From Flavobacteriales bacterium (GTDB taxonomy: Bacteria > Bacteroidota > Bacteroidia > Flavobacteriales > JADGDT01), in the NCBI GenBank assembly GCA_023145275.1, contig JAGLEB010000172.1, positions 1 through 9,766 of the forward strand: 9,766 bases of DNA, in the 5' to 3' direction. Under the pieces are notes generated by a model. The model was given only the letters and a program-made list of their open reading frames with translations, did no database searches and was not told the origin of the DNA. The first letter of the stretch is position 1. Each line of letters begins with the position of its first letter. A program made the position numbers and the translations under genes. This document shows, in pieces, positions 1 through 6,491 of the stretch.

Positions 1-37
1 TATTTACAGAGGGTTTGTTTATTATTAGAATTGAAAT

Positions 38-424
38 TTATGCTTTGCCACATTTTCCAGCTCCACACTTCTCAGATTTTTTCTCAGTTTTTTTCTCGGC
101 TTTCTTTTCTGTAGATTTTGTGTCTTTTCCACATTTTCCTTCTCCACACTTACCTTCTCCACATTTCTTACTCTCTTTTTTTGTCTCTGCCTTTTTCTTA
201 TCGTCGCCACATTTTCCAGATCCACACTTTTCAGCTTCAAATGGAGAGTTTAAATTATAATCAGACCAATCAAAGTTTATTTGTTGAGAGTTGTCGATAC
301 TCGCTAATTCAGTGTTTAGCTTAGGTTCTGTATTGTCAGCAGTAGCATTACTACTTACAAAAGTTATTGCTGTTACTGCGATGATTGCGAAACTCATTAG
401 AACTACTTTCTTTAAATTTTTCAT
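38..424 (-). CDS. HvfA/bufferin-like secreted KCG-repeat peptide, probable RiPP metallophore precursor
   Basis: This 128-residue protein starts with a Sec-type signal: lysines at 2-6, a hydrophobic core at about 7-24 and an AxA site (A27, A29), so cleavage is likely before D30. Residues 30-64 are polar and Cys-free. The C-terminal half is Lys/Glu-rich and carries three Cys blocks: EKCGSGKCG (65-73), KKCGEGKCGEGKCGK (86-100) and EKCGAGKCG (118-126). All seven Cys (67, 72, 88, 93, 98, 120, 125) are in KCG units, and EGKCG occurs twice. In HvfA and bufferin proteins, Cys in such motifs are converted by MNIO (DUF692) enzymes into copper-binding heterocycles. I infer the same fate here; no modifying enzyme is visible because only 37 bases follow the stop before the window edge. 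The gene lies 94 bases downstream of the anti-sigma-like gene on the same strand. An unmodified Cys-rich metal-binding protein is the alternative. Confidence 0.8.
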   Translation of the reverse strand: MKNLKKVVLMSFAIIAVTAITFVSSNATADNTEPKLNTELASIDNSQQINFDWSDYNLNSPFEAEKCGSGKCGDDKKKAETKKESKKCGEGKCGEGKCGKDTKSTEKKAEKKTEKKSEKCGAGKCGKA

Positions 425-518
425 TTTTCTAGTTTTTAAAATTAGTTACAATTTTTGAAAAACAATTTGTTGTTTTATGTTCTAATAGTCGATAATGTTT
501 TTGAATCCTTACAAAAGA

Positions 519-803
519 TTATATTTTTTTATCAATTTCTTTTTTAATAATCTCTTTTTTTTCTTCTGAGAGTCTGTTAATACTAGTATGTTCAGTTGAA
601 AAGTTTTTTACTTCATTTATTTTTTCAGTGATGATTTTATTTTGTTTATGGTAAGTATTGCATGGGTTACACATGAAAAGGTGAATTTTAAGCTTAAACT
701 GATTACTTAAATCTAAATTTTCATACTGACTTTTGTCTGATAATAAGGTTGCTTCGTCGCAACTGATCATCATTTTATACAATTTGTTTTTTAAGGAGCA
801 CAT
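519..803 (-). CDS. Small soluble zinc anti-sigma-like protein (zf-HC2/ZAS type)
   Basis: This is a 94-residue protein encoded 19 bases after the sigma factor stop, so the two are almost certainly co-transcribed. It contains H41-x3-C45-x2-C48 preceded by C15, the layout of zinc-binding ZAS anti-sigma domains (Hx3Cx2C plus an upstream ligand). The C-terminal third is Lys/Glu-rich and probably helical. There is no membrane segment, so it would act in the cytoplasm. I infer that it binds and holds the neighbouring sigma factor until a metal or redox signal disrupts the zinc site. ATG codons at 773-771 and 770-768 are alternative starts. The second would give an 83-residue protein beginning MISCDEAT, which resembles the N-terminus I remember for flavobacterial relatives, so the annotated start may be 11 residues too long. 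Confidence 0.8.
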   Translation of the reverse strand: MCSLKNKLYKMMISCDEATLLSDKSQYENLDLSNQFKLKIHLFMCNPCNTYHKQNKIITEKINEVKNFSTEHTSINRLSEEKKEIIKKEIDKKI

Positions 804-822
804 ATAATAATAAATTTGAGTG

Positions 823-1392
823 TTATTTTTTTACAAACCAATTAATCTCTAGACATTCTCTAAGTTGAACCCGAGAACGATGTAAAATTACCCATAGATT
901 AGACGAGCTAATACCTAAATCATTACAAATATCTTCGCTTTCAACTCCTCGCATGGTTTTTAATTCAAAAACTTCCGCATATTTTTCAGGTAGCTCTTTT
1001 ACGCAGTCTTTTAAAACCTTTGAGAATTCTTCTACGTCAAATTGGTCATCATTGCTATTATCCCATTCATTTGGACTTCTTTCATCTTTCCACCTCCCAA
1101 GCCAATCACCATCATCATTAAAAGGAGTCATCTGGCTAAAGTTTAGCTCATGTTTTGTGGATGCTTTGCGATAGTAGTCTATGATTTTTCTCTTAAGTAT
1201 AGAATAAAGCCAAGTTTTTTCTGTAGAATCACCCTTAAACCTATCTTTAGCTTTAAGCGCAGATAAAAAAGTTTCTTGTACTAAATCTTCAGCAACATCA
1301 ACCTTACTTACTCTTGATACCGCAAACCTAAACATATTGTCTGAGTAGTCGTCTACCCAAATTGTGGGATTTAGTTTGTGTTTTTGTTCCAT
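823..1392 (-). CDS. ECF-like sigma-70 family RNA polymerase sigma factor (TIGR02943-like)
   Basis: This 189-residue protein has the two-domain layout of ECF sigma factors. Region 2 includes AEDLVQETFLSAL (34-46) and the promoter-melting stretch TWLYSILKRKIIDYYRK (60-76). A variable acidic, Trp-containing linker follows at about 85-120. Region 4 runs from LPEKYAEVF (134-142) into a helix-turn-helix at about 151-180 that contains ISSSNLWVILHRSR (161-174). The SNLWVILHR helix and the WLGRW linker resemble the Bacteroidota sigma group I remember as TIGR02943; this was not checked. It directs RNA polymerase to a small set of promoters. It heads the set sigma, zinc protein, KCG-repeat peptide, all on the minus strand, so the peptide is the obvious candidate target. 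The ATG start is 69 bases from the preceding lyase gene, with a weak terminator-like hairpin between. Confidence 0.92.
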   Translation of the reverse strand: MEQKHKLNPTIWVDDYSDNMFRFAVSRVSKVDVAEDLVQETFLSALKAKDRFKGDSTEKTWLYSILKRKIIDYYRKASTKHELNFSQMTPFNDDGDWLGRWKDERSPNEWDNSNDDQFDVEEFSKVLKDCVKELPEKYAEVFELKTMRGVESEDICNDLGISSSNLWVILHRSRVQLRECLEINWFVKK

Positions 1393-1430
1393 TAATATAT
1401 TATGTGGTATTTCTCGTAAATTATAGCTTG

Positions 1431-1470
1431 ATAATAATATAAAAGCAATTTACATAAAATATTATTGCTT
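1431..1470 (-). terminator. Possible rho-independent terminator after the MalY/PatB gene
   Basis: On the minus strand AAGCAAT (1470-1464) and ATTGCTT (1449-1443) form a 7-bp inverted repeat with a 14-base loop, followed by the T-rich run TTATATTATTAT. The left arm overlaps the end of the lyase gene. If real, it separates the lyase transcript from the sigma factor operon. The stem is short and AT-rich, so this is tentative. Confidence 0.35.
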
Positions 1471-2631
1471 CCTGTCAAAGGCATCTTTTAATTGGAACAT
1501 TGCTTTTTCAATAATATCTCGAGAACTTGCAAGGTTAATTCTTGCAAAACAATTTCCTTGAGTTCCGAAATCTGTTCCTGAGTTTAATCCTAGTTTAGCT
1601 TCTTTAATAAGAAATTCTTTCAAGTCGGAATGTTTATCAAAAAGTTTATTGAAATCTAACCACAATAAATAAGTAGCCTCGCTCTTAGCTACTTCAATCT
1701 CTGGTATGTGAATTTTAATAAATTCAGTTACAAAAATTACATTCGCTTTTATATATGTTGTCAATGAGTTTAGCCACTCTTCGCCCTCGTTGTACGCTGC
1801 AATTAATGCTTCGGTGCCAAAAACATTTCCCATAGATAAATGCATAGAATCAAGCTTGTCTTTGTATCGCTTTTTTAAATGTCTATTTTCAATAATAGTA
1901 TAGGCAATAGCAAGCCCAGCAATATTAAATGTTTTTGATGGAGACATATATGTAATAGTAATGTCCGAAGCTTCTTTTGATGTAGAGGCAATAGGAATAT
2001 GTTTTTTATCAGAGATAATTAAATCAGAGTGAATTTCGTCTGAAAGGATAATAACATTGTATTTTACACAGAGTTCAACGAGTCTATTTATCTCATTTAT
2101 GCTCCAAATCTTTCCAACAGGATTATGAGGATTGCTCAATATAATGAGCTTAACTCCTTTTTTGAAGGAATTTTCCATATCATCGAAATCGATAGAATAT
2201 TTTCCATTGTTATTTATTAGAGGGTTCTCTACAATTTGTCTATTGCTAGATTTAATAATTTGAAAAAATGGTGGATATACAGGAGGTTGAATCATAATTT
2301 CATCTCCTTCAGTAGTTAAAGCCTGAATAGAAATAGCTAAGGCAGGTAATACTCCATTAATCACGGAAATAGACCTTTCTGATATTTTCCAATTATGCCT
2401 TTTCTGCTGCCAATTAACTATGGCTTTAAAGAAATCTTCATTTTGAAATGTGTATCCAAAAATTGGATGTTTTATTCTTTCTTTTAATGCTTTGTAAATT
2501 GGCTCAGCAATCACGAAATCCATATCAGCAACCCAAAGAGGTATTACATCATCGGTTTTGAATAGAACTTTTTTACGTTCAATTTTATACGCTCTAGTAT
2601 TCTCTCTGTTGTAAGTTGTGTCGAAATCCAA
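1462..2631 (-). CDS. MalY/PatB family PLP-dependent cysteine-S-conjugate beta-lyase (C-S lyase)
   Basis: This 389-residue fold-type I PLP enzyme has family-typical length. Visible motifs are PLWVADMDF (31-39), SNPHNPVGKIW (166-176), SDEIHSDL (197-204, with PLP-contacting D198), SPSKTFNIAGL (230-240, with the Schiff-base lysine K233) and FARINLA (362-368, with carboxylate-binding R364). MalY/PatB proteins cleave C-S bonds in cystathionine and cysteine conjugates, releasing a thiol, pyruvate and ammonia in the cytoplasm; the exact substrate cannot be read. The start is TTG at 2631-2629. The frame stays open upstream but contains no ATG, and homologous N-termini begin with a similar xFDxxxxR stretch, so TTG fits. 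It lies 29 bases after the DUF2461 gene and is probably co-transcribed with it. Some relatives also act as aminotransferase-like regulators (MalY), which is less likely here. Confidence 0.93.
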   Translation of the reverse strand: MDFDTTYNRENTRAYKIERKKVLFKTDDVIPLWVADMDFVIAEPIYKALKERIKHPIFGYTFQNEDFFKAIVNWQQKRHNWKISERSISVINGVLPALAISIQALTTEGDEIMIQPPVYPPFFQIIKSSNRQIVENPLINNNGKYSIDFDDMENSFKKGVKLIILSNPHNPVGKIWSINEINRLVELCVKYNVIILSDEIHSDLIISDKKHIPIASTSKEASDITITYMSPSKTFNIAGLAIAYTIIENRHLKKRYKDKLDSMHLSMGNVFGTEALIAAYNEGEEWLNSLTTYIKANVIFVTEFIKIHIPEIEVAKSEATYLLWLDFNKLFDKHSDLKEFLIKEAKLGLNSGTDFGTQGNCFARINLASSRDIIEKAMFQLKDAFDRKQ

Positions 2632-2660
2632 AATTGAAAAATATTTTATGTGTTTGTATA

Positions 2661-3329
2661 TTATTGCATAGCTCTCTTAAAAAAGTTTTTTAGAGGATTT
2701 GCAATATAGTAATGTTTCATTATTGTATCGATCAGGTTTTCGCTAATAATTTCTTCAGGATTGATAAATGCTTGATAGTAGAATTGTTTGTTGAATATTA
2801 ATTCCTGCTTCTTTGCACTGTCGAGGTATTCCTTAGGAAGTCTTTTGTTCTTGTCTCCTCTAATTCCTTCGGGGAAAATTTTTAGAAAATCAGAATTAGA
2901 AATTAACTTCTCAAACTCACTTGAGTTTGTAATTATATGTTTTCTGATTTTGTCGATCTGAACTTTGTCAGGCGACCACATTCCTCCAAAAATCCCGAGA
3001 TGCTCAGGTCCTAATTCTATATATATTCCCGGATTGCCTGTGTCTTTTCGGCCCTTAGGAGAAATTACGGCTCCTACGTGTAGTTTATATGGAGTTTTGT
3101 CTTTTGAAAATCTTATATCTCTATTAATTCTGAAGATTGCATCTTTAGGCTCAATGGAAGTAGTAGGGTCATCTTTGTGAACTTCATCAATGACTTTTGC
3201 AACAAAAACTTTAAAAGGCTCTCTTACTACGGTTTCGTAACGTTTTCTGTTAGCATCAAACCATTCTTTGTTGTTGTTTGCAGCTAGCTCTTTAAAGAAA
3301 TCAATAAAGTCTTTCTGGAAATAAGTCAT
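2661..3329 (-). CDS. DUF2461 (TIGR02453) family protein
   Basis: This 222-residue protein spans one full-length DUF2461 domain. Recognisable motifs are NNNKEWFDANRKRYE (18-32), RINRDIRFSKDKTPYK (67-82), GIYIELGPE (101-109) and KRLPKEY (162-168). The family is widespread in Bacteroidota and other bacteria. Its biochemical function is not established as far as I know, so none is assigned. No signal peptide or membrane segment is present, so it should be cytoplasmic. The ATG start is followed by the family-typical N-terminus (F-x-x-DFIDFFKELAANN). The C-S lyase gene follows after 29 bases on the same strand and is likely in the same transcript. Upstream lie 185 gene-free bases that should hold its promoter, though I see no convincing consensus match. 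Confidence 0.9.
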   Translation of the reverse strand: MTYFQKDFIDFFKELAANNNKEWFDANRKRYETVVREPFKVFVAKVIDEVHKDDPTTSIEPKDAIFRINRDIRFSKDKTPYKLHVGAVISPKGRKDTGNPGIYIELGPEHLGIFGGMWSPDKVQIDKIRKHIITNSSEFEKLISNSDFLKIFPEGIRGDKNKRLPKEYLDSAKKQELIFNKQFYYQAFINPEEIISENLIDTIMKHYYIANPLKNFFKRAMQ

Positions 3330-3422
3330 ATTCTAAATTATTAAATTGATAATGTGCTCAACAATTTAATAATAATAAAATAGTGTCTCTTAGAAAAGTA
3401 GATATATTTTACGGAGGTGTAT

Positions 3423-3465
3423 AAAAAACTTCAATAGCGATATAAGTAAATATTGTTTAGTGAAG
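3423..3465 (-). terminator. Possible terminator after the dGTPase / small membrane protein pair
   Basis: On the minus strand CTTCA (3465-3461) plus AATA nearby pairs with TATTGAAG (3436-3429), with a 6-base bulge and a loop of about 14 bases. TTTTTTAT follows (3428-3421). It sits about 50 bases downstream of the 69-residue gene, where the dGTPase transcript would end. The imperfect stem makes this tentative. Confidence 0.35.
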
Positions 3466-3514
3466 AACTTGGTGTCCTTTAATGGTCATTATCCAGATTA
3501 GTCTAATAAATTGA

Positions 3515-3724
3515 TTATTTTTCCTGCTTCGATTCTTTAACTTTTCGCTGCTGTTTCTTGTCGTAACGCCAAAAAAGGAAAAAAGGAATAAGTACAAACA
3601 TAACAGACAATACTCCTAAACCTGTTACAACATTAGCTTTCTCAACTTCGAAATATTCTAAAATCGTTCCAATTACTATCATCATTGGTATAACGACAGC
3701 TAAAAACTTCATTGCTCTATCCAT
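3515..3724 (-). CDS. Small two-helix membrane protein of unknown function
   Basis: This 69-residue ORF has two clear hydrophobic segments, about residues 5-24 and 31-52. They are separated by a short acidic turn (EYFEVEK, 23-29) and followed by a strongly basic tail (53-69, eight Lys/Arg in its first dozen residues). Positive charge at both ends predicts both termini in the cytoplasm. I do not recognise the family. It starts with ATG 19 bases after the dGTPase stop codon and so is probably co-transcribed with it. The hydrophobicity pattern and operon-like spacing argue for a real gene rather than a chance ORF. A link to dNTP metabolism cannot be inferred from position alone. Confidence 0.7.
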   Translation of the reverse strand: MDRAMKFLAVVIPMMIVIGTILEYFEVEKANVVTGLGVLSVMFVLIPFFLFWRYDKKQQRKVKESKQEK

Positions 3725-3743
3725 ATTGTTTAATGTTTGTATC

Positions 3744-5111
3744 CTAATCAGGAAGTTGAATTCCTTTTAATTTTTTGTAAAGAGAAATAGCATATGTGTC
3801 GGTCATAGATGAAACGTATGCGCAAATATCAAGTATCCTATTGTACAGTTTATCGTTCGGAACTCTATTTTCACCGATAAATTCTGTTGGTAACAGATCT
3901 AAGATTAACTGGTCATAGCTAGTAGGTGTATTATTGTGTAGGTTGTTAATTGCGGTGATGAAAATATCTAACAAGCCAGCTAAAACAACATAACCTGCAG
4001 CTTCTATTTCTACAACTTTTCTACTTTTGTAAACCATTTCCATAGTTTTTTTCTTGATGTCGTCTATTGCAGCACGGTACTTACTAGAGTCTATTAAAGA
4101 TTTCTTGTATGTCCCATTAAGTAGAGATTCTTCGTTTTGCAAGAAAATATTGGTAGTGTCTTCAACCAACTCCCCAATTGCTAATGCTCGCAAATAGCTA
4201 TACCTGTCAGAAACTAATTTCATGTGGAAGTATTTTTCCTTTATGAGTTTATTTTTAACAATAGGGATTAAGTATTCTAGAGCATATTCCTCAGGTATCA
4301 AACCAAGGTTTAGTCCATCCTCAAAATCGATAATTGAGTAACAGATATCATCTGCAGCCTCTACAATGTACGCAAGTGGGTGACGAACCCAATTACTGTG
4401 ACCATTATCTCTAAAACGTATTAATTTTAAATATGTAGCAATTTCCTCAAATGACTCTTTCCCTGTTTGAAAAAATCCGTATTTCTTTTCGATAACAGAA
4501 ATTGGATTGTCAAATTTTGGAATTGATTCTTTTGGGTATTTTGTGAATGCCCCTAAGGTTGCGTACGAAAGTCTGATGCCTCCATCAACCCCTTGATTTG
4601 AATCTGTTAGAAGTTTAAACCCATTCGCATTTCCCTCAAAATTTGTAAGATCCATCCATTCTCCTGAACTTAGCTCAAGTTGAAATTTTCTACCATTACC
4701 TGTTTTAAAATATTCTCCTATAGCCTTTTCTCCAGAATGTCCAAATGGCGGGTTGCCAATATCGTGAGCTAGAGCAGCTGCAGCAACAATTGCACCAAAA
4801 TCGGACGAATTATATCCGTGAATTTCTTGAAGTTGAGGATGACGCTTTATTATTTCTTTACCAATTAATCTACCTAGTGATCTAGCAACACTTGAAACTT
4901 CAAGTGAGTGGGTGAGCCTTGTGTGAGCGAAACCTCCTTTTGATAAGGGAATAACCTGAGTTTTATCCTGTAAGTTTCTAAAAGGTGAAGAGAAAATTAC
5001 TCTATCGTAGTCTACATCAAATCCAGAACGGGTTTCGTCTTGTTCTTTTCTCAGTCTTTTACTAGTATCGCCATGTCTTTTAAGAGATAAAAGATCTTCC
5101 CACTTCATCAT
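3744..5111 (-). CDS. dgt: Deoxyguanosinetriphosphate triphosphohydrolase (dGTPase), HD superfamily
   Basis: This 455-residue HD-domain enzyme hydrolyses dGTP (possibly other dNTPs) to the deoxynucleoside and inorganic triphosphate in the cytoplasm. The N-terminus has the family motif SSPFRNLQDKTQV (41-53). The metal site is visible: H68 in RLTHSLEV (65-72), H116-D117 in AHDIGNPPFGHSGE (115-128) and D254 in EAADDICYS (251-259). H125 in the GHSGE loop is also conserved. The C-terminal half is helical and less conserved. Length fits the Dgt class rather than the shorter YfbR type. Two adjacent ATG codons (5111-5109 and 5108-5106) both give plausible starts. The gene lies 42 bases downstream of the DUF3109 gene and 19 bases upstream of the small membrane protein gene, so all three may share a transcript. 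Confidence 0.95.
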   Translation of the reverse strand: MMKWEDLLSLKRHGDTSKRLRKEQDETRSGFDVDYDRVIFSSPFRNLQDKTQVIPLSKGGFAHTRLTHSLEVSSVARSLGRLIGKEIIKRHPQLQEIHGYNSSDFGAIVAAAALAHDIGNPPFGHSGEKAIGEYFKTGNGRKFQLELSSGEWMDLTNFEGNANGFKLLTDSNQGVDGGIRLSYATLGAFTKYPKESIPKFDNPISVIEKKYGFFQTGKESFEEIATYLKLIRFRDNGHSNWVRHPLAYIVEAADDICYSIIDFEDGLNLGLIPEEYALEYLIPIVKNKLIKEKYFHMKLVSDRYSYLRALAIGELVEDTTNIFLQNEESLLNGTYKKSLIDSSKYRAAIDDIKKKTMEMVYKSRKVVEIEAAGYVVLAGLLDIFITAINNLHNNTPTSYDQLILDLLPTEFIGENRVPNDKLYNRILDICAYVSSMTDTYAISLYKKLKGIQLPD

Positions 5112-5153
5112 AATTGTTCAGTATGTTTGTTAGTTGTATAACTAAAAAGTATA

Positions 5154-5738
5154 TTATTTATTTCCCTGTTGTTTAAGGTGTTCCGAGGCAACAAGCTCTA
5201 GTTCCTTATACCAATTTTCTCCAAACTTACTTATGAGAGGTTCTTTCAAAAACTTATATACAGGTACTTTTAATTCTTGTCCTAGAATACACGCATCCGA
5301 GCAAATATCCCACTCGTGGTAATTTACAGCTGAGAATTCTGAGTATTTTGTAACTCTAATAGGATATAAGTGGCATGATTCTGGTTTTCTCCAAGTGATT
5401 ACTCCAGCATTGTATGCGTCTTCAATTCCACATTTCGCAACGCCGTTTTTATCGAAGACTGTGTAAGCACATTCCTTACCGTCTATTAGCGGAGTTACAA
5501 GTTCGTCAAATTCATCTTTTGTCCATGTTCCAAACTCCTCCACAGACTTTATACCTTTAGGAGTGATAAAGGGCCTTACTTTATCAAATATAGTATCGAG
5601 AATTTTTATTTCTTCCTCAATCAATGGCGCTCCTGCATCTCCCTGAACACAGCATTCACCCTTACATTTATCTATGTTGCAAACAAATTGTTCCTCAATT
5701 ATATCCTCGGAAACAAGAGTCTTTCCTATCTCTATCAT
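5154..5738 (-). CDS. DUF3109 family Cys-cluster protein
   Basis: This 194-residue protein has nine cysteines in clusters: FVCNIDKCKGECCVQGDAG (18-36; C20, C25, C29, C30), GKEC (87-90), AKCG (101-104), KPESCHLYPIR (118-128; C122) and WDICSDAC (143-150; C146, C150). This pattern belongs to DUF3109, a Bacteroidota family related to YkgJ-type proteins thought to bind zinc or an iron-sulfur cluster; the true ligand and function are unknown. There is no signal peptide, so it should be cytoplasmic. The start is secure: M1 is the only methionine in the protein, and the N-terminus (MIEIGKTLVSEDIIEEQFVC) has the pattern I expect for the family. A strong promoter match ends only five bases before this ATG, implying a leaderless mRNA. 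The dGTPase gene follows after 42 bases. Confidence 0.9.
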   Translation of the reverse strand: MIEIGKTLVSEDIIEEQFVCNIDKCKGECCVQGDAGAPLIEEEIKILDTIFDKVRPFITPKGIKSVEEFGTWTKDEFDELVTPLIDGKECAYTVFDKNGVAKCGIEDAYNAGVITWRKPESCHLYPIRVTKYSEFSAVNYHEWDICSDACILGQELKVPVYKFLKEPLISKFGENWYKELELVASEHLKQQGNK

Positions 5739-5742
5739 GTCG

Positions 5743-5772
5743 CAAATATACTGAAAGTAAGCTTTTAATCAA
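5743..5772 (-). promoter_or_regulatory. Bacteroidota-type promoter of the DUF3109 gene, probably leaderless
   Basis: Read on the minus strand, TTG (5772-5770), a 19-base spacer and TATATTTG (5750-5743) match the Bacteroidota -33/-7 consensus (TTTG or TTG, about 19-20 bases, TAnnTTTG). The -7 box ends five bases before the DUF3109 ATG. Transcription should therefore start at about 5739-5740, essentially at the start codon. Confidence 0.6.
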
Positions 5773-5849
5773 TTTATAAATGACAATGAAAATCAATACA
5801 TTTATGAACAGTGTATTCTCTAGTTTATTTTGTGAAAATATTAACTTAA

Positions 5850-5884
5850 TTTGCGATCTGTTATTGGCTTAATAATTATCTTTG
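5850..5884 (+). promoter_or_regulatory. Candidate promoter of the MarC-family gene
   Basis: TATCTTTG at 5877-5884 matches the TAnnTTTG -7 box, with TTTG at 5850-5853 as a possible -33 box. The 23-base spacer is longer than the usual 19-20, which lowers confidence. The predicted start near 5888 would leave a leader of about 22 bases before the ATG at 5910. Confidence 0.42.
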
Positions 5885-5909
5885 TGCGCTAAATTTTTAA
5901 ATAAAAGTT

Positions 5910-6491
5910 ATGTTAGAGCTAAGTTTAAGGGAAATAGTTACTTCAACAATGGTACTCTTTGCCGTTATTGATATTATTGGCAGTATTCCTTTGATTTTGA
6001 ACCTCAAGGCTAAGGTGGGCCATATTGAATCCGAAAAGGCTTCGATAGTTTCGGGAATAATCATGATTTCATTTTTATTTTTGGGAGAGTCTATACTTAA
6101 TTTAATAGGTATTGATGTTAATTCATTTGCTGTAGCAGGATCTTTTATTTTCTTTTTCTTTGCCTTAGAAATGATTCTAGGAATATCTTTGTTTAAAGAT
6201 GAGGAGCCGGAGACTGCTTCAATTGTTCCCTTGGCTTTTCCTTTAATTGCTGGTGCAGGAAGTTTAACTTCTATTTTGTCGTTGAAAGCCGAAATGCATA
6301 CAATAAATATTATTATTGGTATTATATTGAATTTATTATTGGTTTATGCTGTGTTAAAGAAATCAGCAATAATAGAGAGAGTTCTTGGTAAGGCGGGTAT
6401 TAGTGTTGTTCGAAAAGTATTCGGGGTAATATTATTAGCTATTGCTGTAAAACTTTTTACTACTAATATTCAAGGTTTAATAAATCCATAG
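5910..6491 (+). CDS. MarC family integral membrane protein
   Basis: This 193-residue, very hydrophobic protein has about six transmembrane segments (roughly 10-30, 45-66, 72-94, 105-123, 130-149 and 168-187). Its family signatures are FAVIDIIGSIPLIL (17-30, the N-terminal helix with its D-x-x-G-x-I/P pattern), VAGSFIFFFFALEMILG (75-91), IVPLAFPLIAGAGSLTSI (105-122) and RKVFGVILLAIAVK (168-181). The length is normal for MarC. It sits in the inner membrane. The name comes from a supposed multiple-antibiotic-resistance link in Escherichia coli that was later not supported, and no transport substrate is established. It is the first plus-strand gene after the divergent intergenic region and is directly abutted by a 54-residue membrane protein gene. 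Confidence 0.92.
   Translation: MLELSLREIVTSTMVLFAVIDIIGSIPLILNLKAKVGHIESEKASIVSGIIMISFLFLGESILNLIGIDVNSFAVAGSFIFFFFALEMILGISLFKDEEPETASIVPLAFPLIAGAGSLTSILSLKAEMHTINIIIGIILNLLLVYAVLKKSAIIERVLGKAGISVVRKVFGVILLAIAVKLFTTNIQGLINP

Noticed and set aside
48..236. CRISPR-like spacing of short repeats
   Set aside because: The repeated units are codons of the KCG motifs in an intact reading frame with a signal peptide; spacing is irregular and there are no unique spacers.
15..324. Plus-strand open frames rich in Phe, Pro, His and Ser across the left edge
   Set aside because: They are antisense shadows of the KCG-repeat gene; the Pro-His repetition only mirrors the Cys-Gly codons of the minus strand.
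953..1174. Plus-strand open frame inside the sigma factor gene
   Set aside because: It lies fully antisense to a well-supported sigma factor and has no recognisable features.
2965..3180. Plus-strand open frame inside the DUF2461 gene
   Set aside because: Antisense to conserved DUF2461 motifs, with no motif of its own.
3330..3422. TTG-N18-TAATTTAG as a promoter of the DUF2461 gene
   Set aside because: The -7 box lacks the TTTG core and the region is so AT-rich that such matches occur by chance.
5130..5145. TTAGTT-GTAT-AACTAA hairpin between the DUF3109 and dGTPase genes
   Set aside because: The stem is only six AT-rich pairs with no T-tract on the transcribed side, so neither a terminator nor an operator is supported.
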